Source of the DNA: Melanocharis versteri
Taxonomy: Eukaryota > Chordata > Aves > Passeriformes > Melanocharitidae
Direction: 5' to 3'
Assembly (NCBI GenBank): GCA_013397845.1
Contig: VZTG01004270.1
Coordinates: 230,742-294,741 of the forward strand
DNA length: 64,000 nucleotides
Shown here: in pieces, positions 1-13,900 of the stretch
Numbering within the stretch: the stretch's first letter is position 1
How the letters are laid out: each line of letters begins with the position of its first letter
Program-made: the position numbers and the translations under genes
The notes under the pieces: model-generated
Databases searched by the model: none
The model's input: the letters and a program-made list of their open reading frames with translations, nothing else
Told to the model about the DNA's origin: nothing

Positions 1-3000
1 GGTAACGACAAACAGAAACAGCAGCTTGGGACCAAATAGACATTACACTATCTTTAATTGATACATTGAATTAAACAATGCTAAGGTTAAATAAATATTG
101 ACCACTTAGCAAAAGAACCATTGATTTTTATGGTGTACAACATTTACATCATATACTGCTCTAGTCTACAGATTTAGGCTGCAAGGCTGTCAGGTCTGGC
201 ACAAATATTCTGCAGGACAGCTTGTGCTGCTGCTCAGCCCCTTTCTAGAATTACTGAGGTAAATGTTTAGCCATTTCCCCTGGTTTTTGTTTCCAAGGAT
301 TGTTTCTCTTTGAAGAGTTCAATTCTGCCAAATCTTTCCTCTCTGGTATCAGCTGCACTAGTGAACAGGTGCCATGTTTTGCACAGGTAGACAGAGTTTT
401 GCAGTGAATTCTTTGAGTATGGACTGGTTGCATGGCTGGGGCACTGGCCAGATCTATTCTTCAAACATCTGCCTCGTCCTTTTGTGGGCAATGAAAGACA
501 GGCAGATGCTGAGCTTCTGTCAAGTGACAGATGTGTTTTCTGCATTGCAGGGGACTCTGCAATGGCAACTGCATCCCTCAGAATAAATCACCCCGTGCTG
601 TAAACTGGAAACACTGACACTGCTGGGCATTCTCAAAGGGGTGACCTTTGCAAACACTCCCTGTAGCTGCTTCTTTTGAAGCTGACATGTTAATGCTCAC
701 TCTATTAACATTTATTTAATTACTTAAATGTGCTATATCTTTATGATATGATATCTACCTGCCCTGGAAACAAACTGAGACAACAAAATAATTTGCTTCC
801 AGAGCAAGGATTTACACCTCTGCGTCTGTTACAGCTGCAGAGCAAAGTCTTATTTTTTGCTAAATAGCTATTTTGTAGTCCTTTCCTAGGAGATCTGCCC
901 CTGATTGTGAAACTTATACAAAATACTAATCACTGGCATTCAGTTTCTCCCAGAAAGGGAAAGCGTGAGGTCTCTTCCTGGCAAAGCAAAGATTTCATTA
1001 AAGCAAAATCTATGTGCTTAGTAATGCCAGCTTTGGTTACATATAGCTTCCTGTGTCTGCAAGAATTGCCAAAACACCAGTTAATAGGTTATTATTTCAA
1101 TTAGTCCATGATTACTGCTGCTAATCTCTAACTCCTCATTGTTGTGGCTCCCTTTGACTTCAGTTATTAGGAAGCATTTGGATTTTATTACAATTGACAG
1201 GAACTCCAGTCTTCTCCATAGATAAAACACTGCCTGTTGCAAAAGAAATCCAGAAGTAATGAAAAGAGCTTTTAAACTTTGGGGTTGGGGGTTTTTAGGG
1301 ATTTTTAAAATTACATCATAAACACAATGTAGAATTCAATTCAACTGGAAAACTATAGGGTTCGAGGAGGAGAAGCTAGATTTCTTAGAGAAAAATCAAA
1401 ATATCTTTAATTAGTTTTCAGTTATAAACAAATCTAGCTTGGTAAAATGAAAAAAATTAACGCAAGATAAAGGAATTATTGATGACAGCAGGGTAGGCAG
1501 ATAGGTAAAGCACCTCTGTACCCTGTTGCACAGCTCCTAGCATGGAGATCTGGGCACTGCAACAGTGTGACCTCGGAAATTTCAGTGTTCAGTTCTGATG
1601 AGAACATGGCAGAGCTTGTGCTTGTCAGAACCTAAATTGTTAACAAGCTGCAGACTGTATGGAGGGCAGCTGTAGGGATGTGGATGGTGATCAAGGCATT
1701 TTATGTCCAATCGCATGGTTCAATTTGCAAATGGGAATAAACCTTCAAAAGCAACAAATAATACGAAAAAACATTTTGCAGACAGGTATTTGCCCATTTT
1801 CCATGTCCAGCGTTTACACGGACTCAGTTTCAATTGTTGTTGTCGTTCTTTAACACAGTGTTGGTAGCTTTAATTGCTGTTCAATCGAAGCTCTCCAGGT
1901 CTCTGTCCAAGTTGGTGGAAGGGTCAGGGTGGATTTGCCTCCCGGTGAGGAAGGAGCTGACCTGCATGCAGAGCCAAAAGGTTGGGCTGTAAGAGATTGG
2001 CTTTTGATGTGCACGTCTCAAAATGTGGGAAGATGCTCCAGTTGCCTGGTGTTCTACAGGGTTGCCAATTCCCATCAGGCAGGAGGTGCAAGTAAACAGT
2101 GAGAGTATTTCCTTTCACCTGAGGACATCGCAGAGACTTTCACCTGCTGATGTTGAGGGGGATCTAATTAATAAATGAGCACGTGAAGAAGAGAGTGCAA
2201 GGGTCTTCTTGTGATGCCTGCTGACAGGACAAGAGGGAGGGATGCTCTGTTTTCAGAGCTCCCTGCATGGTTAACAGCCTTACTAGAAGGAACGTGAACT
2301 GCTTGATGTTTTAACAGTAGGGCAGTGAACAATAAGGAGAGTCTGTTTCCCTCCACCCTTCCCAGCATGCAGATGCCCCCAGTTGCAAACGTGGCAATTT
2401 AAAAACGTGTAAAAGTCATAAATGAGGCAGCAGCTGTGTACAGCTTCAGCAAAATCTTAAATTGCTGCATCACTGTAGACTCTAAATGGCAATAAACCTT
2501 CCACCTCTCATAAATTAAGCAGACTTTCAAAAAAATGGTATCCGCGACTGCAACTGTTTATGGATGTTTGGTAACTTTAATCATTTTGCAAAATGCAATT
2601 CCTGCTCAGAAATTTCCTCCCAGGTACATATTTAGGGAGAGCTAAAGCTGTGCAGTGAGTTGATAGGTAAGTTTTAATACGACAGTGCCAAAAACTCTAT
2701 TGGATTTATCCTGAGGCAGTGGTTGCCCAGTAATTACAAGAGGGCAGATTTAACAGCGGTTTTTAGTACCAGGAAAGTGACTTAAAGAGTGTGTCAGAGG
2801 TTCAGGAGATGAACTTGGAAATACTCCCTACCTGAATTTCAAAAGTGATCTTTGAACCCACCTACATTTTAAAAATTATTTCAGTGAAAGTCAAGCTGGT
2901 CAGGATATCTGTGACCTTCCCATAGAAACTCTGGGAACAAATACCTTATAACCATGCAAGAGAAGCGACAGAATCCTCCTTTCTTGTTTTTGTTTTTTTT

Positions 3001-6000
3001 ACCAAAAATGACATTCCTGTCTTATTGTGGAAAGAACGTGAGGGGGAAGCAATTCCAACACTTTCTGGTAAGATCTGCTGTGAAAATCTTAGCAGAAGTC
3101 CTTTGTTTTGAAAATGCCCGACAGGTAAACTATGTCAAATCCCATTTTACCTATTTTTGGACACCAGGCATCCATACCTGCATTATAGCAGGTGTTTAAA
3201 TGTCTTATTAAAGCAAATTGGCTGTACTCCAAAGAGGTGAATAAAGTCCCTCCTGAAATGAGGTGAGAATTTCAGACCTTTTAGTTTGGCCCCCAGTGAT
3301 CATGTGCAGGACTAAGGCATGAACACAGTGCCATCAAATGCCAAGAACTAGAGCAGTGTTTCTGAACTGTGCTGGACCAGCATTTGAGGTGGCATTTGTG
3401 ATTAATTTCCTCGTTGGAAATCTGACTAAACTTTTTACTGCTCCTCCTCTGCAACTGTATTATGAAGAAATTATATTTTTCAGGGCATTCAATGGTTTCT
3501 TTGAGCTCGGTGTTCTGTTTCTTTGGTTTTATTTATAAAAGTCTGGTATTCAATGATTTCACAGGGTGGCCAGGCTAACTATGGCTCCTTGCTCTAGCTG
3601 CTGAGTCTGTCTTGTATACTTTAGTAAATAAATGTAATATGAACTGAAAGGCAGCAGACCATTCATTTAACGAGATAAAGCTTGACTAGTCAATATTACA
3701 GATGAGAAATTCAAATGAACTACTAATGCTATTGGAACATTGGCTTTTCATATCTGTAAAATTTTACTTTCTGTATTTCATATTTTTTTTAAAAAATAAT
3801 TATTAGCTCATCGTAGTTATTTCAAAGCACTTAAGGAGGTTTTTCTATTTCATTTGCATAGGAGGAGGTTAATAGCACCACTGAATCCAGTTCATTGTCA
3901 GTATTGCATCTGCACCCAGGGAGGGGAGTCTCTTACTAAAGCTCCCTATAAAGGGAGATGCTTAAATCTTCTTCCAGCATCACTTCTATATTTAGATTCA
4001 GAGGTTTTTGTTCAGTGTTCTCACTGTGGGTGTGGATCATGTTAATATCAAGTTACACGTGCATATGGGTAGGACAGCATATGCTCAATACTGGCTTTCT
4101 GCTCTGCTCCAGGGGCAAAGCTCACATCTGAACACTTACAGGAGAGGAAACCACAGCTCCAAACGTCACCTGGGGGAGACTGTGTTTGCAGTTACATACG
4201 GGATCGTTTGGCTCAGGAGCAATTCTAACTTCATGCGACAATTTGAGGTGACATTTCCAATGCTGTGGAAGAAAAACCACTTTCCTGGACAAAAAAAAAG
4301 ACAGAATAGGAAAAAAATATATAAATGCATATCAGCATGAATAAATGAAATTAATGATTCCCTTTTTTAAAGCTTGCTCCTATGAATAAACCATTTCTGA
4401 AATTGTAGTTTATCAAGTAAGAATATTGTTGTTATATATTAACAAACTGTCTGGTGTCCATTCTCATGTCTTATTACTTCCTGCACCAGGGTTGTGTTTT
4501 CAGGTTCAAGTTAACCTTGGTGAAATATATCATGGTTCAGTAATGTTTCTTCAACTGTCTGATAAAAGGCCTTGCCCCCAACAACATATGAATATTTCAA
4601 TTACTGCTAATTTTTTGTAATATATTTTTATTAACACTGACTTGCAGCACGGTCAAGTAGCAGCTAAAGCTCATTATGTTCCAAGGTTGAATGTGCATCT
4701 CGAACAACATTACTGCTGCTGAAGGGACACAATGTCCACGTTTTTATCCTGTGTGGATATCTGTCGGAGTGAATCCAGAAGATCACTGAAAGGAGGCACT
4801 TGTTGACCCAAACATTTTAGAGAAAGGTTCAAATATCTGGGGGCAAGTTAAATGAAATGTTACTGTTTCTAATAGAAACATTTGAAATGTAACACCTCAG
4901 CATGCAGCTGGGGACACTTAAAAAAATTTAAATCTGCCTCAAACCACTGAAGCCTCAAGTGATGATTCTTACAATGACTCTTTCTTACCTATTACAAACC
5001 TCAAGTTTAGTGAAAAAACTTACCCTAATTTATCCTGTTTTCATTTCATATTTTTGTGCACGCTGTGAGAAAGCATTTCACCCTCCTTGATAATCAGATA
5101 TGTTCAATATTTGCCACTTTTTTGGTGAGCTCTTTAACCCCCTCCTGACCAAGCTAGGAGCGCCATTCAATATTTTCCATTGTTTAGTGTTTTTGCCGTT
5201 GTCTTTTCAGCTTCTTGTTGTTTTACTATTAATTGTCTTCGAATTCACTTTAGGTTGTTGTCAGTTCTGCAGTGAATATCGATGACATCCATCTATCCAG
5301 GTATTTATGTGCACTTCACACTGCTAAGGCAGCAAATCCACGTAACCTAACACAGTATTCTGTGTGAGCTAATAGGAAATCCCTGCAAGACCAGATTTAA
5401 ATCTCTCTGGTTGGTAACACAAGGTGGTGCCTCTGCATCTGATGACAAGATTTCATTAGCCTTTTTTGTAGCTGTATCTTAATGCAAAACCATATCTAAT
5501 CTTCAGTTTGCTGTCTCTGCTAGACGTCTTTCAGCACTGCAGCTTCTTTGGATCTCCTCTCTCTCACTGAGTGTCTGTATTGTGGATTATTTTCCCTGGA
5601 GGTATAAGTGTATATTTTTCCATATATGAAGATAATAAATGGAAGAAGTAGACATGAAAAGAATAACCATTACTTGAGAGCAGAAATAGAAAGAGATGCA
5701 AGGAAAAGACTGACAGGGAGATAACCAAAGAGAAATCAAGGGAGAAGAATACGGAAAAATTAAAAAGGAGTTAAATAATCAGAATAAATTAATTAATCAA
5801 AGTGCAGATCATGTGGACTAGAATAGCAAAGCAGCAATGCAGAGAGCTAAAAGGAGACAGGTATAAGGATAATGAAGGATAAGTTGAAATGTAATATGTA
5901 TTTTCAAAATAATGCATTGACTTGCTAGACCTGACTTTTAGCATACTCTGGGAACCATAAAGATTGTGAAACGGGCTTATGAGAAACATCAGATTTTTCC

Positions 6001-8581
6001 CCTAAAAAAAGCAGTGATTCTTACTGTGATCATGGTTTTGTTTGCAATTCTCTTATTTTCACAGTGACTCGTGATTTTTATGCCACATCACAGATACGAA
6101 AATGTGATTGAGAAAGGGTAAGTAAATTGTCAGATGTTATAGAAGTAATTGCAAAGAAATACACATTTTTAAGTGTCAGGATGAATCCACTGTCCCTAAG
6201 TTTCTGCAGTGCTGTGGTTAGAAAGAAGGGATTGTCAATTCTCACATCTTCTCTCCATATTATGCATGCTCTTATATCATAGAGGTTAATTATGATTTGT
6301 TGACCTCTTTTTTCACTGTCTTGTCCCAAACACATGGTCACATAAGGCCCATACGACCCAGTAGAAGTAGCTGCCTAAATTAAAGACAGCTGCTGGAAGT
6401 GTTTGGTTTGCTTCTCTTCTCCTGGTGTGACCCTACGAGCTCTCTGTGCAGGTGGGCATTCTGCAGAGATGGAGGGGTCAGGGAGCACCACCTGGGACCT
6501 GCAGGTGAGGGGTGGAGGAGCCTGGAGCAAGCAAGCCCTTGCTGGCTCCTAGGAAAGATTGGCAGGGAGGGGAATAACGCTGTCAGCAGGTGAAGGTGGC
6601 GGGGGGAGCGAAGGGGAGGACAGAGTTCAGGAGCCGAGCTGCTCTCAAAGAGCTGATGTACCAGATATTGCTGCTCATTGCATTCACAGTATTGCCAGGG
6701 GCTTAATAGGATTTGCATAGTGCATATGGGTATTCCTAGGGGAGAATGACAGAGATCATTAAATAAAAACAAATAATAAATAAGCCCCTTACAGCCCCCA
6801 CAGGTATATAAATGTGACTGTTGGTGGGACACGCAGGCGAAGATGGATGGCTCTGTGTGTGCAGGGCAGGAATCCGTAAGGCAGAGAGGCTTCACACTCT
6901 TCTCTCTGCCCACGGACAGAGCATGCGCTCGCTGCTGAGGAGGGTCAAGTGGCTGTCACTGACTCTGCAGCGAGGACATGTAACCTGTGTCACAGTTGCC
7001 AGCCACTCCGGCTTGAAAAGGTCAGCTCTCCTGGCACGGGTGGCAATGTCACAGTTTATGGACATGAGGGCGTCCCAAGCGCGCCAGGAGAAGAAACCCG
7101 GCAGCATCCCACCCTGCCCAGCTGCCCGTCCTTGTGGGGCAGCAGAATAGGTGTCTGAAAACGAGCAGATTTGTGTCTGTAGGGGAGCTGGGTGGATTTT
7201 CTTCATTAGAAGATTTTTAGGGACCCAGTCAGTCGCAGTATGTCACATAGGAAAAGCGAGGATACTGAGAGATTTCATGGCGGTAGGTGTTGTGTCTCTG
7301 TTACTTATTCCACATGATAGGCTACTGCGGTTGAAATTAGACTAAAGCTTAGGAAATTCTTTAACTGTGACCTTTCCCGTGACTCAGATCACAAAGATTT
7401 TCTGTCAGTTTGCTCTGGGCTAGATGCAAAATTATGTCTTAGAAGTGAAAGACACAGTGAGTGAATCAGGCAGATTAAACTAAATTATTGGCTCCAGACT
7501 TGTAGTACTCTGTTTTCTACAAGAGATCAAAAATAAATGTAAAACACTGATTTGACATATCCTGTGAAATAGTTAAGTATTTCTTTCATTATAAACATTA
7601 TGGAGGGTACCTATTTCCAGGCTCTTATATTACATGGCAGGTCATCTTGCACCTCACAGGAATTCAAGCCAATGCCAAATCATCTCTGTATCCGAACGAT
7701 GTAAGTTCTGTTATCTTTATTGTTTGCTCACATAAATATCTAAAACATAGTGTTCAAAGAGCAGGAGGACGTTTTTGTTGCTTTCCAAAGAGAAAGGATA
7801 AAATTATTCTTATTGTCTTTTTAAAAATGCTGATAAATTGGGTGGTAGAGAGAGAAACCTGCAATGTCAGAAAAAGCTTAAAAGATATAAAGCTTACTGG
7901 TTGCAAAATCTAGTTGTGATCCCAGTATGAACAGAGATTAGCATGCAACTTTTCAGTGTCCAGCATTATGACATGATTCCTCTTGGGGATCTATTTCTAT
8001 CATCTCAAGCTGTCTATTCCTAGTAAATGTGAGTAAGTCATTCATATAATACTTTAAAAAGGAGCTTCACAATGTCTTCTGCAGCCTTTAGTAGGTGTTA
8101 ATTTTTTTATATATATAATTGAACCTGCAACAAAGATTGCAATGCAATGAGGAAAAGAAGTCACAAAGCAGAGAGGGAGGCAAGTTCTGCTGTGGTGTGC
8201 ACTGGTGCTCAGCACCTGGGGTACCTCAGCTGGAATTGAGGGTGTTCACAGCTCTGAGAGTTTGTCAGAACTGTTGGCTCTTGGAACTTCTCAGATGTCA
8301 TGGCAGGATGAGGCTTGATAGTCACTTCTGATGATATTCAAACAGTAGCAGCTAAAAGAGTAAGTAACTTCTCTAGCTGTTGGTTTAGTTTTTTCATTCC
8401 TATTTCTCATTTCAGCCTGAAAAGTTGGGTTTTGGGGACTATAAATGATATCTGACTCTGCTTTCTCATTTGAAGCTTTGTTTTGGGAATGCACCCATCA
8501 CCTGACCAGCTGGGTGGTACCTTTGCAGGGAGCATCTGAATTGTCAGGATAAAACCGGTCTGAAACACATTTAACAATAGG
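1..8581. other. Unique AT-rich noncoding stretch, no gene recognised
   Basis: I see no gene or recognisable repeat here. Open frames on both strands are short and give no protein family I know. Small structures are visible: an 8-base inverted repeat ATGTTAAT/ATTAACAT at 687-694 and 704-711, a perfect 14-base palindrome CATTTTGCAAAATG at 2582-2595, a purine-rich run around 5640-5780 and a short TA run near 8109-8117. The stretch from about 6400 to 7150 is more GC-rich than its surroundings but contains no supportable exon. The simplest reading is intergenic or intronic DNA. Confidence 0.6.
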
Positions 8582-8750
8582 TGAGAATGTTTCCATCCCT
8601 GAAAACATTCAAGGCCAGTTTGGGTGGGTTGGATGAGATCAGGTTGAGGCTCTAAGCAACCTCATTGAGTTGAAGAGGTTCCTACTGAGGGGTTGGAGTA
8701 GCTGAACTTGAAATGTCCCTTCCAACCCACTCTATTCTATGATTATATGA
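8582..8750 (+). mobile_element. CR1 LINE 3'-end fragment
   Basis: This is a 5'-truncated copy of a CR1 non-LTR retrotransposon, the dominant LINE of birds and reptiles. The visible hallmarks are the 'CATCCCTG...CATTCAAGGCCAG' block at about 8593-8618, a 'TGTCCCTTCCAACCCA' block near 8714 and a terminal pair of degenerate ATTCTATG units at 8732-8750. Only the 3' untranslated part remains, so no reverse transcriptase or endonuclease is encoded. The sequence differs from the usual CR1 pattern at many positions, which suggests an old insertion. Confidence 0.85.
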
Positions 8751-8999
8751 ATCAGAACATTCAGACAAAAGGAAATATTTTCAGCACATTAGGAATCTGG
8801 AACGATCTTCTGGAAATATGATGGTTAACCTAGTCACCTTAGAACCTCTAGTGGTTCTAACTCAGCTAGTTTAACGTGCAAATTAAATTCTACTGGTAGA
8901 AGGATCCCAAGTTTTTAGGAAATATTAGATGCCTTCCAAAAAGGCTTGAAATAAAGCTGGAATATGCTAAATGACAGAATGGAAGATATAATATTGACC

Positions 9000-9205
9000 A
9001 GGATGTGGTGACAGGCATTGGAAGGGGCAGCCTAAGGAGATGGGGGAGTCCCCATCCCTGGAAGTGTTCAAGAGGTGACAGGACGTGGCACTTTGTGCTG
9101 TGATTTAGTTGACGTGATGGTGTTCAGTTAAAGGTTTACTCGATGGTCTTGGACATCTTTTCCAACCTCAATGGTTTGTTGGTTTCTTTCATATTTCTGA
9201 TTCTT
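9000..9205 (+). mobile_element. CR1 LINE 3'-end fragment, variant tail
   Basis: This is a second CR1 3' end in the same orientation, about 250 bases after the first. The shared block 'GAGTCCCCATCCCTGGAAGTGTTCAAG' is at about 9046-9072. It then follows the CR1 subfamily whose 3' region carries a 'GTGACAGGACGTGGCAC' stretch and ends in 'TTTTCCAACCTCAATGG' near 9160-9175. The final ATTCT-type units are decayed to a T-rich tail. The different 3' region shows that it is an independent insertion from another subfamily, not a duplicate of the copy at 8582-8750. Confidence 0.8.
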
Positions 9206-10869
9206 TAGGAAGGCTTGAAGAGTTGAGGCCATTCAAAGAGTTGAAGTTCGTTTGAGCAGAGGATACCCTGCAAATGTGAAACAAGTGTTGAGTACAGTTA
9301 TCTGCAGAGCTTAATTGCCCCTGCATTTCTTTTTTCTGTCTATTCATTTTTCCTAGGTTGGCATTTTTGTGCATGAATACCACTGAGAGTTAAGGACTTG
9401 CTGTGACTCTCACTCTTACTTATAGGAGTTTTGCCTGCAGCAGTCACATAGTTGAAAAATATAGATCCATGTGACTGCTAAGAGACCACTGAGAAGCCAA
9501 GTAAGTAGAACTCATGGCCATTTTGCAATTCCATCTCATTAGACATGTTTTGGGGCTTATGATTGTGCTGTGAGGATAAATAAGTATAAATATTATATTT
9601 GCCTCCAGGTTATCTTTAAAAATGTATTTCTCTGTCTCCCTCCCACTCTTTCTTTCCTTCCTTCTATTTTTTTTTCCCCCTCCAATTTTCGGTGTAGTCT
9701 GTCAGCTCCTGGTAGGTGAGCTATCAGCTCTGTGGTCTCACAGTATGGTGGCCCAGCACAAGGTATTACATTGTAAAAGGTTGCCTTGTGGTGCCAATTA
9801 CCCGAGGTTCTAGAAAGCAAAATGTGCAGCAGTGTGATTAAGTCCATGTGCAAATAGAAATTCACATGCCCCAAAAACTATTGGAAAAAGTATTGCAAAA
9901 AGTATTTGACTTGTCCTCAATGCTACATTTTCAAAATATTAAAAGAGTGTCAATAGCTGTCTTTTGTTTATCATTTGAGCAACTTTTGGGAATTCTCTTG
10001 GAGATATAGAGTAGCAAGACAGTAGGGAAAATCTTGGGTAAATACATATCTAAATTTATATGGTTGCCCAGATGTTGATCTTTCTCAAACACACAAATTG
10101 CAAATGCTTTTTGTGGAACATACACTGATCCAGTCTGCTACCTGCTGCAGGCCCTTGGATCTCCAGTGAGTCCATGGAATTATGCTAATTGACACCAAGT
10201 GGGACCTATCCCTCTGGTCTCTCTCGCCTCTTCAAAGTCCATATATTTGCATAAACAAATGGACAAGTTTCTGAAGGAGAGATATTGCACCAGAGGTCTG
10301 AAGGTGTGCAGGGGAAGCAGTATTTTGGTGATTGTTGCAGTCTCTCTTGTGTGTGTGCTGTCAGTCTCTGTCAGACATGCAATCACGGGTGGTTTGCGTG
10401 TTTAGCTTGGGATGGTCACTTCTACACATTTCCTGATATTGCTGTTGTGGCTACTGACCCCAATACAGGGACAGAGACCCTTTTAACAATTCTTCAGTCT
10501 GCTTCGTAACTTTCAGTCTCTATATTTCATACTTTCACAGATTTTAAGAGCTCCTTTCTAAAACATCACTAGGATGTCATCATCAACTGCTGTTACATAT
10601 GAAAGGACAAGATGCTACAAGAGAGTTCCTTTAAAGTAGAAAGCAGCACCAGGTTTTGTGTAACTTACATGCTTATTTTGGCTCGTTGGTGTTTCTCGGA
10701 GAGGATGCCAGGAAATGTTGCCTTTTCACACTCAAGGTTTAGGAGGATGTTCAGATTTCGGGGTTGTGTAGTTCTAGAACATGGGTGAGAATTACCACGA
10801 GGTGGCAGCGTGCAAGCCCTGAGTGTCTCTTGATTCCACCACTCTGCTTTTACTCTGTCATCGACCCGG
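9206..10869. other. Unique noncoding stretch with a pyrimidine tract
   Basis: No gene is recognised. A nearly pure pyrimidine tract of about 55 bases runs from 9630 to 9684 and is the only low-complexity feature. Open frames on the opposite strand across this tract give runs of charged residues and are not credible proteins. The rest looks unique. Confidence 0.5.
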
Positions 10870-10930
10870 GTAACAGCTGGACTAGATGATCCTTGCAGGT
10901 CCTCTCCAACGGGGATTATTCTATTTTCCA
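10870..10930 (+). mobile_element. Short CR1 LINE 3'-tail fragment
   Basis: About 60 bases match the CR1 3' end: 'GCTGGACTAGATGATCCTTG' at 10876-10895, then 'CAGGTCCTCTCCAAC' and a terminal 'ATTATTCTATTTT'. The element is strongly 5'-truncated and has no coding capacity. Its orientation follows the order of these blocks. A short length and visible divergence keep the subfamily open. Confidence 0.65.
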
Positions 10931-13900
10931 GCAAATCTAGATGTTAAAAGGTCGTGCACAGATCCTGAAGGGTTTCTGGTTTTACAGAGGATTCTTTTTA
11001 CCATGGTGCACTGATAGTCAATATATGCTCAAGTTAATATATGAAGCAACTTTGCACAGTGGTCAGGACAAAGACTGAGATCTTTTACTCAAAAATCAGA
11101 AGAGGGTTTTGGAAGCAATGACTGTACTGTTCTCTGTTTCTTTCTATACCAGCCCTCCACATTCAGAAGCCCAAATAACACAGTGCAGAGAGGCTGTGCT
11201 CTCTTAAATGGAAATGTTTGAGAAATACAGGGTGTTCCTCTGTCCATGTGTGTGTACACACAGGGAGCAAAGAGCAGAAAGAATCTCTGCTCATAGATTG
11301 TTTTCAAAACATTTTCACCAGCACCATTAAAAGACCCCTCAAAAATCTTTGAGAATATTGTTTGCATCTCCAGTGAGGAGCAGTTAGTTGGTAACCAAGA
11401 ACCAAATGATGGCCAGCCTTGCCAATATAAAATGCTTTTTGTTTTCCTTTCTTCACAAATGTTTACTCTTTTAAATACTTGTACAAAGACAGTAGGAAAA
11501 ATTGCATCGAAAACATTGGCTCAATCTATGTATAACACAGTCATAAATACTCCCCAAAGTTAGTCAAAACACAGTATGCTGTGAAGAAATCATTATTGCT
11601 GCAAAATGTTTTGTATAAAGCAATTCTTTATTGCAGGAATTCTGAGTCTGCGTGCTCAATAAGAAAGTAAAACTCTAACGGTGAACAGAGCTGAAAACAA
11701 TTGCAGCTCTTCATGGACAAATACTATCCAGAAGGCTCCACACGTTTCTTTTTTCAGCAGCATGCAAAGTCTCTGTGCATAATGTCCACAGAAAAGACAT
11801 TGGATATAACCCCTGGCAAGGAATAGGTTCCTTTCAGTAGCAGGGCTCTGTAGCTGGAAGCCACGTCCAGATGAGGTTCATGCTTGGTGCTGTGGGAGGA
11901 GTGTAATCATATTCTCTCTCTGGTCAAATCAGGCAGTGGTCTTCTAATCACAGAAAGCTTCCTCACAATTTCAGCAATGCTTTTGACTTGGTGAGGTACC
12001 CTTAAGATAAATAAAATTGAGATGCAGCTCGTAGCATTTCTGCAGTGTGCTTTCACTTGTTGTATACCCTGTGTCTGTAATGTCCCTCGGTTGTTTGGGT
12101 TAGGGGTTTTTTTGTTGCTGTTGTTTCTCTTCCAAGGTCTCATTTCAGGTTTTAAAACCTCTAAAAAAATTAGTGTCTTTTTATGTCCTCATAGGCTGTT
12201 TGGATAACGAAAGTGACAGTGTTTTGGGGAGTTTTGTGGCACTGCACTGAAATACATTTGCATTTATCATCTTATATTATTTCAAATAATTGTCTTTAGG
12301 AAGTCAGAAAACCTGCCCTAGGAAGTTATCCAACTGAGTACTGGTGTGCTGCCTGTAAATCTTGCAAAAGAGGCCATTTGGCTATTTGTGTGTGGTAGCT
12401 CATGGATTCATGCTGCTGATTCAAGCATCTGAGTGTCGCCTTATTTGTGAAAAGCTTTTTCATACCAAGTACCATATTTAGCAAAACTGAGCAAAATTCT
12501 GCTCAGCTTCGTATGTTTTTCTTCAGACCTATACATAATTTTTCAAATAACTTCTTCCCCTTAAATCAAGGCTTCTCAGCACTTTTCCATTATATCCTTC
12601 TCCTCCTTGGCCCCCAAAGCCTTTTAGTTTATTTGTCATTCATCCCACTCTCTGCCAAATAAAGGATGGTTCCAGAGCAGAGTTATGAGCAGTAAGGAGG
12701 CTGGCTAGGCTGGTGTTCTGACTACAAGCCTTAGCAAAAGCAGGCTACTTGGCTAGTAGTGCAGGATACTGAAAAATTCAATGAAAGGTATTAAACTGCC
12801 AGTAGTTGATTCTGAGCTATTCCCATTCCCTAAGAAACAAATTACTTGCCCCCAGACTTCACATCTTCTCACTGCTGCAGATAAAAGCATGAAGAGGTTT
12901 CTTTTAAATTCCTGAACAAGCACAGAAAGAGAATTCCGCAAACATTTAAAATTGCAAATTGCTTGTTTGCTCAAGATCAGATTTATTCAAAAGGGTGCCT
13001 GCTCCTTGGGGACTAGAGGAGGTTGTTTCTGAGATGATCTTTGTACAACGTAAGCATGTTTTTCAGATTATTCCCGGCATAATATGCCAAGAAGAATACA
13101 GTGCATTTGTTATTTCCTAAAAAAAAGATCAATTACCTGAAATATTCCCTCTAGAGCTATAATATTTATTTCAATGTTCTGTCAATAAATATAACAAGGT
13201 TATTTTTCTGTCAGATTAGTTGGAAGAATCATTTGAGGAAACTTCTATTTGGTAAGTTCAGTTGCAAAAAGCAATCAAGAAGAAAAAAAGTCTCTCGCTG
13301 TTATTGAAGAAACATGGAGCTCAGAGGAGTTGTTCCAGAGCAGGTATTTATGTCTTTGCCTCGGAATTCTTTGGTTGGCACCTGAAGGCCAATTTGCCTT
13401 TCTGCTCTCTTGCTTCCAAATGCCAAATGAGGCGAAATGAAATCCCACGGGAAATCTGAGCAATGTTGGAAATACTGCAGTAGCATTCTGAGTGCTGCAG
13501 TTCTGGACGTCCTTCAGAGGAAATCCCTGGTTATTTTGTGGTGCATTAACCAAACCATCACCTCCTACATCTCGGAGACTCGTGTAATATGATGGCACTT
13601 CTCAGCTTCAGTGGTCCTCTTGAAGACAGACAGTTTTACAAAAGTTATGCAAAACTCACCCTGTAGTTTCACCATTTATTTGTAATATCAGAGAAGAAAG
13701 CCAGGCCTGCCTGTCCTGCTAGAATAATCTTTCCTTGACTTTATCAACTCCTGCTGAAGATGCCAGAGGCAGCATTCCCAGCTCTGTGCTGCATGCTCAG
13801 GTCTGCTGCTCCCAGCAGAGGAGGAAATCGAGTCCTCTCGTGAGTCCTGTCCAGCTGTACCATCCCTTTGGCCCAGAAACAGTGAGATTTGTCATCAGGA

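Noticed and set aside
6805..7150. TATA-like TATATAAATG followed by an open frame of 109 codons
   Set aside because: The frame starts at TTG, has no family motif, and no CpG island or splice signals support a promoter there.
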